In this document: piece by piece, positions 19,732-31,346 of the stretch
Position numbering within the stretch: the stretch's first letter is position 1
Layout: every line of letters starts with the position of its first letter
DNA from: Aaosphaeria pasadenensis
Lineage: Eukaryota > Ascomycota > Dothideomycetes > Pleosporales
Reading direction: 5' to 3'
DNA length: 64,000 nucleotides
NCBI GenBank assembly: GCA_022813625.1
Contig: JAKLMB010000013.1
Location: 62,001 to 126,000 of the forward strand
Made by a program: the position numbers and the translations under genes
The notes under the pieces: model-generated
The model's input: only the letters and a program-made list of their open reading frames with translations
What the model was told of the DNA's origin: nothing
Database searches by the model: none

Positions 19732-22010
19732 ATATGGGGAATGGTCCGGATCAGAACGTTGGTCTGATACCTGAATTGTGGAAACCTTTCGATCTCATTC
19801 TAGATCTGTTCAAGGATCTAGTTGCAGAATCGGATTCATGAATCCGATTGAATAGACTCGAGGATTCAGCAATCATCGAAGATCTTTCAACTCTTCCTTC
19901 GGAAGAGCGAGCTTTATCCTGTCGTGCTTTGGTGTCTGAGGATACCAATAGTGGGAAGGGCTTTGTTGCCATGGCATGACCGGTAGAGGGTGCTCATGTG
20001 GCAGAGCGATCGTCGGTGCAAGCCATGTTGGATAGACATGATCGGTGGCTGTGTGATATCGCTTTGAGTTGTGTGTATATAGTTGTGGATGAGCGTGGGT
20101 TGTGTGTGAGAGTCTGGATCTGTACGTGGAAATATCCGTCTTTATATATGTGCATATGTGCCATGGTACGTGGACTCCAGGTGAAATACAATCGTACAAT
20201 TTGCGTCTAATTCACTGTTCTCTGACGCAATGGCCTTGCATGTCTGTGCACATAATTTAAAATGGACATCATTTACAATGTAGATTCACCTTTGTGAAAA
20301 CACATGGCTCTGGACAACAAATTTTGCATTGTGCATTGTGAATTCATCTAGTTCCCCACTGGAGCTCTATCCTATCCCGTCTTCCCTCTGTGTTAAGACT
20401 TCGAGTCAACCAAGGTCTTTCTCTCATATGCATTTCAACCCTCGAAGGTCGTCGAGTGCGTCTCAAAGCATATCATAGCAGTCATTACGAATCGTGGCAT
20501 AACTTACAGGCGCGTCTCTTGCATTTGGTTCATCTCGAGATCTCAAGACTATCCAGGCAGCACCAACGTGGAGGCGCAAGAGTCCGACTTCTACCGCCCA
20601 TCCTCCTCTTGCGATTGCCGGGCCATTCGAAGAAAAAAAGGAACGACCCCAATCCATTTCCCTATACTGTATTTACGACCGAGAGCCCACAGTTTCGTCG
20701 ACCACCGAGGTCCATAGATTGTCCGTTAATTGGCGCCGTCCTGAGATCCAACAATACAAACATGAAATGTTTATAAATAAATTCTTAGATATCCTCATGT
20801 GCGGAGTAGATCATGATGTCGACAGCCAAACTGTCAATCGAAATAGCCATCCTAAAATGGGCCAAAAGGGGGCTTTCCACTTCACAAAATTTGCGAACAT
20901 GTACTAACCAAAGAAAACCACAACGTTGTTCACAGGAGTGGCCGCCAGCCAAATGGCCGACTAGGGAACAAACCCTTAATGGAAACAATGGCCAATAGGT
21001 GCATCTCAGTAAAACATGCCACGGATCAAAAATGATCTGTCAGAAAGTGCTTGCAGACAGAGGCACTCCCAATATCTGTTGGCTTCTTTCTTCGGAAAAG
21101 TGTGACCACGGAAATCCCATAGCTGTCGAACTTGTATTCCACGCAAGTCCGCACAGGACGAGACTCCACAGACTCCTATTCCTGAATCGGGGGTTGGTCC
21201 CCTACTGTAGACGTCTAGAGGCCCCAACGAGGACCTTCGACCGCTGCATACGCGCGGAAGAAGGTTAAAAATGCCAACAGCCTGAATAGCTGAGGACACA
21301 TAGGATGTGACGCATTTGCGACCCATCCTTCAATCGCAACTATTGGCCATACCAATAGTAAATTCTCTCGGCCCACATGCCTGAGACAACGGGATAACCC
21401 GGGAGACACAACAAGAGCTTCGCTCAATCCCGAGTATTTTAAGCCAAGGACTTTGCAGTCTGTCAGAGCAACCAACACATAAAGTGAAGTGCTCAATATC
21501 TGTAGGCTTCTGCCAACCAGTGGTCTGCTCAGCGTGGTAAGCTCAGCTCTCAGCTCAAAAAGATTGACACAGCTGGATGGGGAGGATATCCTCTACTCGG
21601 GATCGTTCTGAGACCGTTAGTCTCATTGGACGAAGTACGTCCGGAAAATCCAATTCGTAAATGCGGTAGGTAGGTACACGACGGGTAAAAACGCGTCAAA
21701 ACACGACCGTATTCGCTGCGGGGCACGTCAAGTGCAATATCTCATTGATCACATCCAGAAGATGATGATCCCCATAGGTGGTACTAAGGTACGTAACCTG
21801 TTCCCTGTAAACCTCTCGATCGAGGATTACATTCGTAAACGTAAACGTAAACGCCGTAAGTTGCGTAGCACGTACGGAGGCAGGACGACGGAGGACTCGG
21901 GGTTGGCGAAGCGGGGGCTGGCGGTGGAAGAGAGAGGAATGTTGGATGGGGAATGGACGTCTTAAGTAGTCCACTTCTGGCGGGCCGCGGCGGCGGGGTA
22001 AGAATCCGAT

Positions 22011-22026
22011 GGGGGGGGGGGGGGGG
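22011..22026. repeat. G16 homopolymer
   Basis: Sixteen G in a row, followed by ACCCGGGGGCGG in a GC-rich stretch. It could form a quadruplex or be a length error of assembly. Confidence 0.95.
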
Positions 22027-22789
22027 ACCCGGGGGCGGAGCGTGGGTGGGTGAGTGAGGCGAGGCGAGTCAAAGCGCGTCAGAGTCACTGGGACAAAACA
22101 CGCCAAGCAGGCAAGCAGGCAAGTACCATAGCCCAACCACGTCAGCCCTCTCAGACTATCGCGTGTCCTGTTCGACTGCCACTCGTCCTACATCTTAGTC
22201 GTACGGCGTGGGTAATAATTTTATTGTTTGTTGTATAATAATGAAAAGACACGTCTAATCCACTGCAATACCAGGGACCAATCATCATTGGGGACCACCT
22301 GGCCAGAGGAGAATCACTTGTCATGTGAAGATACATACAGCCTACAGCATGCAGAGCCAGGCGGACAACAGATGGCAAAGTAAACGCGAGGACTCGGCCC
22401 ATCCCGAACATACACTATCCAGTCACACAGTCCAGCGTTCCTTGCATTTTCATTTCAAGTTCCTTATCATGCATTCGTCACACAAACGAACCGCCCAGTG
22501 CTCTTTCCAGATCTGCAGACGGGTTCGCGGTATCGAGACACTATCACCTATCTTGCGGGCCGCGAAAAGCGCGATTAGAGCTACATTTGTTGGCGGATAT
22601 GTAGCATTCAATCTAGACATAAGCTTCATACCAGTTGGAGAACATCCATGTGAACTACATAGGTCAAGCAGGATGTGATAAATATAGTACTATAGTGTTG
22701 CGATGCTGCAGGTGGATATGATCATGGTGTTTGGGTTTCTATTTAGCGGCAACGCTCTACCCGTCTTGTAGTTGAAGCTTCAATGAATA

Positions 22790-24103
22790 TCATTCGCTCT
22801 CTTCCAACAAATCCGCCAACTCCCTTTCCTCTTCTTCCGTCATCAGGCTTTCCTTCTTGGGCTCTTCCTTCTCCTTCCCAGCTTCTTCATCTGCTGCATC
22901 CTGGATAGCTTTCGCCAAATCAGCAGCCTTCAGGCTCCATTGCCGTACTGTGGCATCGATTCCGATGCTCACGACCTTCTGGCCCGGAAGCAGCACCAAT
23001 CCAGTGACCTCTTCGAAATGTCCAGAAAACACATGGTGTAGCTTCCCGCTGCTCTTGTCCCAGACCCGAACTTCCTCGTCCCGACAAGCAGTGACGACCC
23101 AACCTCCCTCTTCATCTACAACAACGTCGCGAACGAAGTCCGGATGCTCCAGCGTCGTGTTCGCCTCCCAATTGTGATTCTGATCGAGGCACTTGGCAGT
23201 CTTGTCCGCAGACGCGGTCCATAGGTCTCCATCGGCGTCGAACCGGATGGAGTCTATGCTCGTCTCGTGCGATATCAGTGGACCGGGAGCATCTGCATTC
23301 AAATCGATCTCTGATGTTTTGCCGAGCTCAATTTTCCAGCGGCGGATCTCCCTGTCGGTCCCTGCGCTGAGCAATGTCACAGCTTTCTCTGACGGTTCGG
23401 CCGTCTCGACACTCTGGGGATCGATAGCCAGCGCAAGGATCCCCCTTGAATGACCTTTGAGCTTGTGCAGCTGTTTCCCTGTCTCTATGTCCCAGACTAT
23501 GATGGTTGTGTCCGACGATCCAGATACAAGGAGCTCCTTGCCTTCGACAGTAATGATCTCCACAGCTTTGACAAAGTCGGTATGTCCCTGAAATCGACGT
23601 GGAGCAGCCTTCTTAGCCAGCGACCATGCCCAAATGGACTTGTCCCAGCAGCCAGCGAAAACGGTATCGAGCTTGGAAGAAACGGCGAGGGAGGTGAGGG
23701 GGGCGGTAGGACCGGAGAAGGTTGCAGAGATGCTACCAGACTGTAGGAAAAGGTTCGCGTTAGCAACTGATTATACTTTGAAAAACGGAAGGCGAAGAGG
23801 GAGGAATTGGGGCACAGGGGGTGGCACAAACGCTCTAACCGACTTCAATATTGATTTGCTTTACGCTGCCAGCTGCTTCTGCAACGTATACGGAGCCATT
23901 GTGCTTCGGGTCGCGGACAATCGCGAGGATTTTGGAAGGGAGCTTAACGGGGTTGCCTCGAGTGTTTTTGGATTTCGTGGCCTTGCGAGCAGACTCCTCG
24001 ATAGAGGTACTAGGTGGCAGTCAGATTTGCGGATCAGAATAGATTCAATAGATAGAATTTACGTCGTCTGGAAGAAGTGTCCTGGGTCTGTTGAGCGCGA
24101 CAT
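22790..24103 (-). CDS. WD40-repeat protein, about 385 residues
   Basis: The model is complement(22790..23740, 23844..24009, 24063..24103), starting MSRSTDPGHFFQ. The donor of intron 2 (GTCGGT) is weak; the nearby GTTAGA would break frame. At least five WD-type blades are visible: FAGCWDKSIWAWS, LVSGSSDTTIIVWDIE, LLSAGTDREIRRWKIE, VVTACRDEEVRVWD and VVSIGIDATVRQWS, several preceded by GH dipeptides (GHSRG, GHFEE). This predicts one beta-propeller acting as a protein-binding platform. The C-terminal 35 residues are charged and helical (EEEERELADLLEESE). I cannot assign an orthologue, so complex and pathway are unknown. The 3' end faces away from Byr4, whose stop lies 0.6 kb upstream. Confidence 0.85.
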
Positions 24104-24728
24104 GTTGTAGCACAAGTTGGTTGTGAGTTTGGTGGGTGAAATGTCGAGAAAGGGTCCTGTCCGATCAACAAATCGCCCCCCACCGAGCCCCACCATTCGC
24201 GGCAACCAGGCAGCTAAGTTATCGATTATACATTAGGCATACATCAATAAGAAACACAAAACTACACCTAACAAAGATGAGACAGATATATCAACACCTT
24301 CTGTAATTACGATTAGCAAGTATCATCAGCAAAATAGTAGAAAGGTCACACCCCAAAACGCCGATAGTAGAAGAGAAATAATCATCAAACCATTATTATG
24401 CAAGTCATCTGTTCTAGACCAGAAACCTCATGATGGTCGCTCTAAATGCTAAAGTGCGACGTGCTAGAGCATCGTGTGAGCCCATGTCTCGTCATGCCAG
24501 AAAGAATAGTAAAGAGATCGTCAACTCATAAATCCGTCATAAGAGTGAGGCGCCAGTTATCATCCAAACCTGGCGCCCGACATTACACTCAGAGGATATC
24601 TTTCATTAAAGCAAAAGCAACCATAATAGAAAACGCCCATGTGCTTTTTGGTCAATGCCCGAGAAGCGCCATATTGATGCGGTCATAAAGGTCATGTGCT
24701 CATTGAGAAGTACAGAAATCGGCTGATT
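24104..24728. other. Intergenic region between two minus-strand genes
   Basis: It holds the WD40 gene promoter and the Byr4-like gene 3' flank. No gene or repeat is seen. It is AT-rich in 24225-24420. Confidence 0.55.
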
Positions 24729-27445
24729 TCAGTATCTTCTCGAGGCTTCCGCCGACGCCAATGCTGCCAGATGTCGAATCGACCATCTGTAGCCGTCGGG
24801 TTTGCGCTCACCACTGTCACGGACGACACCAACCCAACCTTCTGTCCGCTTCCTCCAATTATTCTCCTCTTCTCGTTGCCTTCGGATGAAACTGGGTCCA
24901 AGGTCGAATTCCTCCCCAACGAAAGCTTCATCAAGCTTGGGGATTCCGCCAGTCTCACCCCCGGACATGCCACCGATCTGGCTACCGCCGAAGTTGGCGT
25001 TGTCGTTGCTGTCCTTGAGATCCTCAAGACCGGCGAAGGGATCTTCCTCTTCTTCCTCGTCAGCCACGGACGGGGAGAGTGAGTCGGCATTCGACCTCCG
25101 TGGAGCTTTCATCCATTTCATCTTGACTGGATCGAACTGCATTCCGTTCTGAATTTGCACACCTCGCGGCTGGGAGATCTGGGATATCAATGCAGGACGC
25201 GGCGGCGATGGCGTAGGAACTGGGGCCATCTTGGCCACACGCGAGGAGAAGCTCTTCTGCGCAGCGTGAATATTAGACAACGCAGTGTGCGAGATCGAAT
25301 GCGAGCGGTCATGAGTGTGAGCGAAGGGATGATTGGGAGGGGCAAAGGTTGGTGTGCTCGCAGTGGTCAACGCCAATGTGGTAGTAGAAGTATTTGGGTG
25401 AGCAAAGGAAACAAGAGCTTCCTCGTTGCCTTCCCAACGTTGTAGTGTTGGATTGTAGGTCATGCCTTTCTCCTCTACACGGGTTGTCAGTCATTCTGTG
25501 GGTCTAGGCTAGGATATGATTACTCACTCTTTGCGAAGGGCATGGACAGGCCTGAGATCAATTGCGGCTTCTGTCCAGTTCCTCTCTTTCGATGCGCAGT
25601 TGGGCTAGCATGGGGACTTCGTGCGGCAACTTGTGCCTTCCAATTCGTTTGCGTTGGTGCAATGGGTCCTTCACCACGTGAACGAGTTCCTGCTAGACGT
25701 TGCTCACGCGCAATGCGACTTGCAGCCGTATCACGAGCAAATCGCGGAGTGCTCTCCATCTTCGTGGGGGATCGGGGGGTCTGGGGTAATGGTGTAGTGA
25801 TGCGATCAGGCATGGGCAACTTTGAGACGCTCGGCAGGTGTCGCAGGCTCCTATTGCTCGAGACAGGTTTCGGTACTTTTTCGAATTGCTTTTCTTTGGT
25901 CGCAGATGTCGGGAGGTCGTCAAACACTTCCAGCTCCATCCCATCACCGTATAACTTCCTGGGTGCCATGGTCATGCTCTTGTTGTTCTTGCGTCTCATC
26001 GCGCCATCCCGCAGATTAGAAGTCGATACTGCATCCCTCCGCATACCTGCCCGACTAGGCGTGTCCTGGGGGTTCGTACTTGACATGCGCGAGTATGATC
26101 GCATTGATGGGGATTGGGGTCTGCGTGGGTCCGAATCGCGACGAAGATGCGTCTGCGAATTCTTGGCCATAACGTGATGCGATTGGGAGTTGGAGCTTCC
26201 GGCAGGTAGGAAAGGTACAGGAGGACGGGCAACAGAGGCATGGCTATTACGAAGCGCAGGAGCCGATCGCTTGGCTCGAAGGAGCTGCGCGCTAGTTGTT
26301 GTTGGCATGGGTCGGTTGAGGCCCACAGAAGGTCCCAAATTCGATGCACCAGACTCATAAACTGGCGTGAGGCGTGTGCGACTGGAAGAAGGTAGTGGCC
26401 TGGGAATACGTGAGGCAGAAGGCTTGTCGGTGAATGTTATGGTTGTCGCAGGTCGAGCAGCTGGTGGAGCAACGGGTTTCGATGCTTGCTTCTTAATGAC
26501 GAGATTGCGATTGAGTGTGAGCTTCTTAGTGTCAATGGGTTCCTCCACGCCAAAATCAAGACCTTCAAGGAAGTCTTCTTCATCGTCCGCAGGCTTGGGT
26601 TTGGATTTGGGGATGGGTGAGCTCTCGAGATGTGGTGGCGTGTAACCAGCAGGAGGGAGAGGTGACGAGGAGATGTCAAATCCTGGTGATGAGGGAAGAT
26701 CCAGTGCCAGTGGGAGAGCAGGTGCCGATGTGGGAGGGGGATCGCGCTTTTGATGGGCTGGAAGCGGCGAAACGTCAGGTGTAACATGGTCTGTTTTCTT
26801 GAGTTTCTCGAGGCGGGCGTTGAAGTCGAGCGGTTCGGTTGGGAGCACAAGTCCGACCAGATCGTCGTCTTCGCTTTCGAGGGTCATGCAGCTACCTAGA
26901 CTCGGGCTCATGGCAGAGACAGACGAACTTCGGCCGCCACGAGTATCTCGCCTCGTTCCTGCAAACCGGATGCCCAAGCTTCCTTCGCCCCAGTCGTCAA
27001 AATCATCATGGTCTTCTGCGGGAGTGTGCGGCACGGGCAATTTGAGCTTCAGTCCTTGGGAGCCGATGGATGGCAGTTCGAGGTCGTTGCCCCAGTCGTC
27101 GTCGACGGCAATCTTGCGATTCGATTTCTTCTTTCCCAGTCGCTTAATGGAGCCGCCAAGAAGGGCAGACGAGGGCACACTCGTGGGGATGGGGATGCCG
27201 GCCTGCTTTGCAGAGGAGATTGCGTTCCTGGTGGATAGCTCATCGTTGGGTGTGATTAGGACTTGCCAGTCGTCGTCGCCGGTGTTGGATTCGGAGCGAA
27301 CGGAGACGCGAGAGGAGAGAGAGGGTACGGTGCCGGTGGAGTGTGCGAAAAGATCGCCTTGGAAGTCGACGTCGTCGTCCCAGTTTTCGATGGTGGAGGC
27401 CATGGAGGCCATGCGCTGCGCGAAGCTGCCTTTGGTTGTAGACAT
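24729..27445 (-). CDS. Byr4/Bfa1-like regulator of the septation/mitotic exit network
   Basis: The model is complement(24729..25474, 25528..27445), 887 residues; the 53-bp intron has GTGAGT and TAG ends and keeps phase. The N-terminus (IENWDDDVDFQGDL) and the second WDDD-like block (IAVDDDWGNDLELP, DDFDDWGEGSLGI) are typical of the family. The long middle is Ser/Pro-rich and disordered. Conserved C-terminal blocks are KLYGDGMELEVFDDLP and, across the intron, KGMTYNPTLQRWEGNEEAL, with FDPVKMKWMK after it. In yeasts Byr4/Bfa1 joins Cdc16/Bub2 to form the two-part GAP for the GTPase Spg1/Tem1 at spindle pole bodies, holding back septation or mitotic exit. The same role is expected here (the Aspergillus homologue is called BYRA). 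Family assignment is from motif recognition, not alignment. Confidence 0.9.
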
Positions 27446-28682
27446 GGCAGCGCGCCGCGGGCGAGAGGTGGTAATTGTGTGTTTTCCGTTGGGGGTTGAT
27501 GGATGGATTGTTGCAGATTTGCGGTGGGATGGGTTGAGGTTGGGAGGAGGTTGGTTGGTTTGGGGCCCTTGAATGTGGCCGAATAGCTGGCGCGACTTGG
27601 CGGGAAGGGCAGAGGACGCAGAGCCAGCGATGGGTGACTTGGTGCTTGTGCCCTAGTACCGGATGGTACTGGCCCCTACTGGGTGGGTGTTGGCCGTGTG
27701 AGAGACCAAGCGAGAAGCGGTCAAAGCTGCTCGACCACTGTCGTACCCACGGGACAGTAGGTGACCTTAACCCTGCTTGCCCTTCTTCCTCTCTTACTCT
27801 CTTACCAGACCAGACGCGCATATGATGCGTTCGGTGCGCGAAAAGTGATCTGTAGTGTGTCCGTGTGTTTGTTATTGTATCGCACTACACACAGACACTC
27901 ACAGTAGGCGGTTTTACCTACACAACAAGGACATGGTTTCTTCCCTGTTGTGGAAATTATTATATGTAGATAATTGCTATCGTTATTACTCCGTAGTACT
28001 ATTATTATTACTATCTACGGAGTTTTGTTGTTTGAGATCATCAATCCTCATCATGATTACTCTCAAGGGTCTCTGCTGCGCCTAGAGGGCTGCCACAAAC
28101 GGCGGGCGCCACACTGCAAAACAGGTACCAGCCTGCCACAGGTACGGTAATACAGTACCTCCTAAGGTAGGCACGTAGGTACCTAACCTACTCCGTAGTT
28201 GTGCTGCCTTCAAGGCAACATCACAGGATCAACACCCACACTGCTCTCTACGATTTACTACTATCCATTCTCTTCCTTAACAGTCAAAAAGCAATTCAGT
28301 TTATAAATCTTCCTCGACGTCCTACTCCCCTCACCTAGTGGCGGACTCCCCTCCTTCCTCCATCATATCACTTGAAACGCTCGGGAGATTGCCTCATCAT
28401 CTTCCACATCCATCATCCAGAACACCATCCTCGTCTTACCTTCTTTACAAGCATCACCCTACTCATAACCTCCACACCATCCCAAGGGTTCTCGTATCAC
28501 ACCCCATCCCGCTGTGCCCACCACTACGTCCACTCCCAAGGTTTCTCATCCACCGCCACTCTTCATTGGCTCCTAATTACCTGATTCAGCAGGTTTTTCC
28601 CAAGGTCGCTCCGTTACCCTGCTTTCTCTTTATTTATATTCATTTTTGACAGACGCGTTACAAGCCTTGGTAGTCGTACGCC
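27446..28682. promoter_or_regulatory. Divergent promoter region of the Byr4-like and XRCC4-like genes
   Basis: No gene is supported. It holds a 9-bp-arm inverted repeat ACTCCGTAG/CTACGGAGT at 27988-27996 and 28015-28023, another TACTCCGTA at 28189-28197, and a GGTACCTAACC cluster near 28178. A CT-rich tract (28340-28620) probably forms the 5' leader of the XRCC4-like gene. Confidence 0.5.
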
Positions 28683-30047
28683 ATGGCGAGCAGTCACATC
28701 ATACCCATCCCCGGAACTGCCGACGCTGATCCGGTCGTGCTCATCGAGGTGACGCCAATTAAAGGCAAGCACCCACTCGATCTGCGCCTGGTCGGGTGCG
28801 AGGGAGAGAGTGGATACGTTACAGATAGTAAGATTGAGCCCCAATATCAAGATGGACTATACCAAACCAAAAGAAAAACTTGTTATCCTCTCGTACCATC
28901 TACATTTACCCCTCTTTTTGACAATTATACCTCACAGTCAGACACCGTGATATTGGCAAGCTCAAGAAACATAACTTCAAGGGCAGCGACCAAGACTGGG
29001 AAACCTTGCTCTCCTACTTCTTGCTCCAGAAACAGCCTGAAGGCGACCAGGCAAAGGTCCTAGATGACGTTCGCGTTGCGTACACCATCAAGGCGGAGAA
29101 GCTAGAGATCACTATCCACAAGGATGTCCAGGGTATCAAGGTTAGCAATATCTCCTCCTGCCGGAGGTTGGCCCCTCCGTTCGCCCCCCACTGACCCATG
29201 AGCAGGTGATCCTTGGGGAAATCTCGCTGGAGCTCAATGAAGAGGAGGAAATAGCGCCGTTCGAGTGGGCGCAGACGGCTGCACAGTCACATGGGCAAGC
29301 ACTGGAAGAAATCACGCGAATGAAAGCCGAACTCGGAAACAAGCAGGAGGCGATAGATCAGCTGACCGCACAGTTGAATGACTTCATCAAGGCGAAGAAT
29401 GAATCAGAAACAGCCATGTTGCAGCAGTTCATGCAGCTGCTCAATGAGAAGAAGAGGAAGATCAGAGACCAGAATCGGTTGCTGGCTGGTGCAAAGGTGG
29501 ACAAGGAGGCAGGTGAGTCCATCATTCTAGTGCCACTTCTCCGGGCCGAGTGTCACAACTGACGCGGATATCAGCCACAGCAGTCAAGGCTGCTAGACAA
29601 GAGACAAAGCCCCGTAAAGCCGGTGCATCTCGTGAGTCGAAACGAAAGGCGCCGGCGAAGACTCCTGTTGCCGAGGAAGAGGAAGAGGAAGCTAGCGACC
29701 GTATGGACATCGACGAGGTGAAGAAAGAGGGAGGAGAAGAAGAATCAGAGCAGGATGACGACTCAATCCCTGAGGCGTCCACTCCCGATCGAGTGACAGA
29801 CGACGAGACAGATGATGATGACAATCAAGATGATGGCGGTGCGCCGGCCTCGTCAGTATCGCAAAGTAGGCAGCAGGCTGAGACATCAGGTACCAAATCA
29901 GGGCAGTCTCCCAAGGATGCCTCTGTACCTGGTGCTCCACCTCCGATACGCGAACTACCATTCCACCGGCCTACTACACGCACACAAGCCACGAAAAAGC
30001 AGGCTCCCCCCGCAGAGGACTCGGACGAAACAGAGGATGAGCTTTGA
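28683..30047 (+). CDS. XRCC4/Lif1-like non-homologous end-joining factor
   Basis: The model is 28683..28827, 28938..29140, 29206..29512 and 29575..30047, 375 residues, all junctions in phase. The first 120 residues are beta-rich and contain SDQDWETLLSYFLLQ and KLEITIHKDVQGIKVILGEI, fitting the XRCC4 head domain. A long helix follows with MLQQFMQLLNEKKRKIRDQN, the characteristic block of the XRCC4 coiled-coil stalk, which dimerises and binds DNA ligase IV. The tail is acidic and disordered (DEETDDDDNQDDG) with a basic end before EDSDETEDEL. In end joining this protein holds Lig4 and cooperates with an XLF/Nej1 partner in the nucleus. Head similarity is weaker than the stalk, so confidence rests on the stalk and overall layout. 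Confidence 0.82.
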
Positions 30048-31346
30048 ATTAGCACACTACCACGACTAGTAGGATAGGTGACGGATATATCTGAGTCCAC
30101 CATCATGATGAGAATCGCATATATACCCTTCGTAGACGATCTGGATGAGTTCATCACCACTGATTGAATAAACGCGAACTTGTTCCACCACAATGAGATC
30201 AAAGCAAGAAGATGTCTTTGTTCAACGACGCAGTCATAGAAATAGCTTATAATGTACATGCGTACGTTCACTGCTAGCCTCATACTGTACTTCTGATCTC
30301 GTTGATGTTCTGGAGAATAATTATGGTGATAAGCTCATAGTCGCGGTACCTCCCGCTTCGAGAGAAATGGGACGTGAGGTTTGAACGCGGCACGGCCCAT
30401 AAGCGTGATGACGATGTCGCGCGCGACGTGGAGCGAGCGGGGCCATGCCATATTCAGGCGAAGACGTATAGCTAAGAGAAAGAGTATCTAGTGGCACGCC
30501 AGGAGTTAGTAATTATTATTGTTGGGGGAGAAGGGGTGAAAATAAAAAGAACAGACATGATGAATACGCAAAAGGTACCTCCTATGGTAACTGAGACTGA
30601 TACATATTGTACTGTGCACACCTGACACCGTACGAGTACAATACTTGTAACGACGTTTGGGAGGGAAAGCTTAGGCCAGGCGCATTCAATAATAGGCAAG
30701 GATTGGACCAATGAGGGCTTGAGTTGAGGGTTGAACAGGGCTGCATGATCGGAACAACCTCATATGCCAAGAGCCCCATTGACGCAAACCGTCTGTTGCT
30801 CATTCAAACATCAACACCAATCCCCATCCTACCATCTGATATCGCCAGTCCCGGCTCTCTGCGTTTGTTCGTCCTCACACCGCTCCCTCCGCCTCGTTCG
30901 CGGTCCTGGGCCTGGCCGGAATGGTGTACTCGCGCAGCTTCACCTATACTACGAACCATAGGCTGAGGTAACACTCGCGCTCAGCGGCTTTGACACGGTG
31001 AGTGAAGTCCACCTGCGCCCGCGCTCTCTCCCGGCGCTCTCAACAATACCAGGTCTTCGAGTATTGTGCTAATATTGCTGCTATTCACAGATCAATTGCG
31101 CGCGCAACAATCGACTTGCCCGCGGGCCCACCGTTCGTTTCGAGCCTTCACCGCGACCGCAGGCATTATCACTTCACCTCCCCACTCACCTCTCCCGAAT
31201 CGCGTGCGCTCCTTTGAACCTTCATGTTCTCCACCCACCTCGAAGTACACTACGATTCTATCCATAATCGGACGCTCCCTACCCTTGATCATTCCCCACA
31301 TCCGCCGATTGAGCTCTGGTAGCTATCGTCGACGAGGGCCACCAGC
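30048..31346. other. Intergenic region
   Basis: This is the 3' flank of the XRCC4-like gene, then the promoter of the gene at 31347. Short frames on both strands show no recognisable protein. A CT-rich leader-like tract occupies about 31180-31300. Confidence 0.5.

Larger units (their letters stand above)
18981..22789. other. Long gene-poor region with repeats
   Basis: No solid gene in 3.8 kb. It holds two tandem repeats (19004-19165 and 19471-19731, listed separately), a short minus-strand frame starting MASRRNDRATPQTLRRSARI (about 19303), a GTAAAC triplicate at 21835-21852 and a G16 tract at 22011-22026. A GC-rich stretch (21880-22080) with many C-runs on the minus strand looks like low-complexity DNA, not a gene. 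Confidence 0.5.

Noticed and set aside
16523..20200. Retrotransposon or DNA transposon remnant
   Set aside because: I found no reverse transcriptase, integrase or transposase motif and no long terminal repeats; local duplication explains the repeats better.
21696..22136. Minus-strand frame of 146 residues rich in Pro/Arg
   Set aside because: It crosses the G16 tract and GC-rich low-complexity DNA; composition explains the open frame.
26799..27572. Plus-strand frame of 257 residues opposite the Byr4-like gene
   Set aside because: It is the antisense shadow of the first exon of the Byr4-like gene, which has the conserved motifs.
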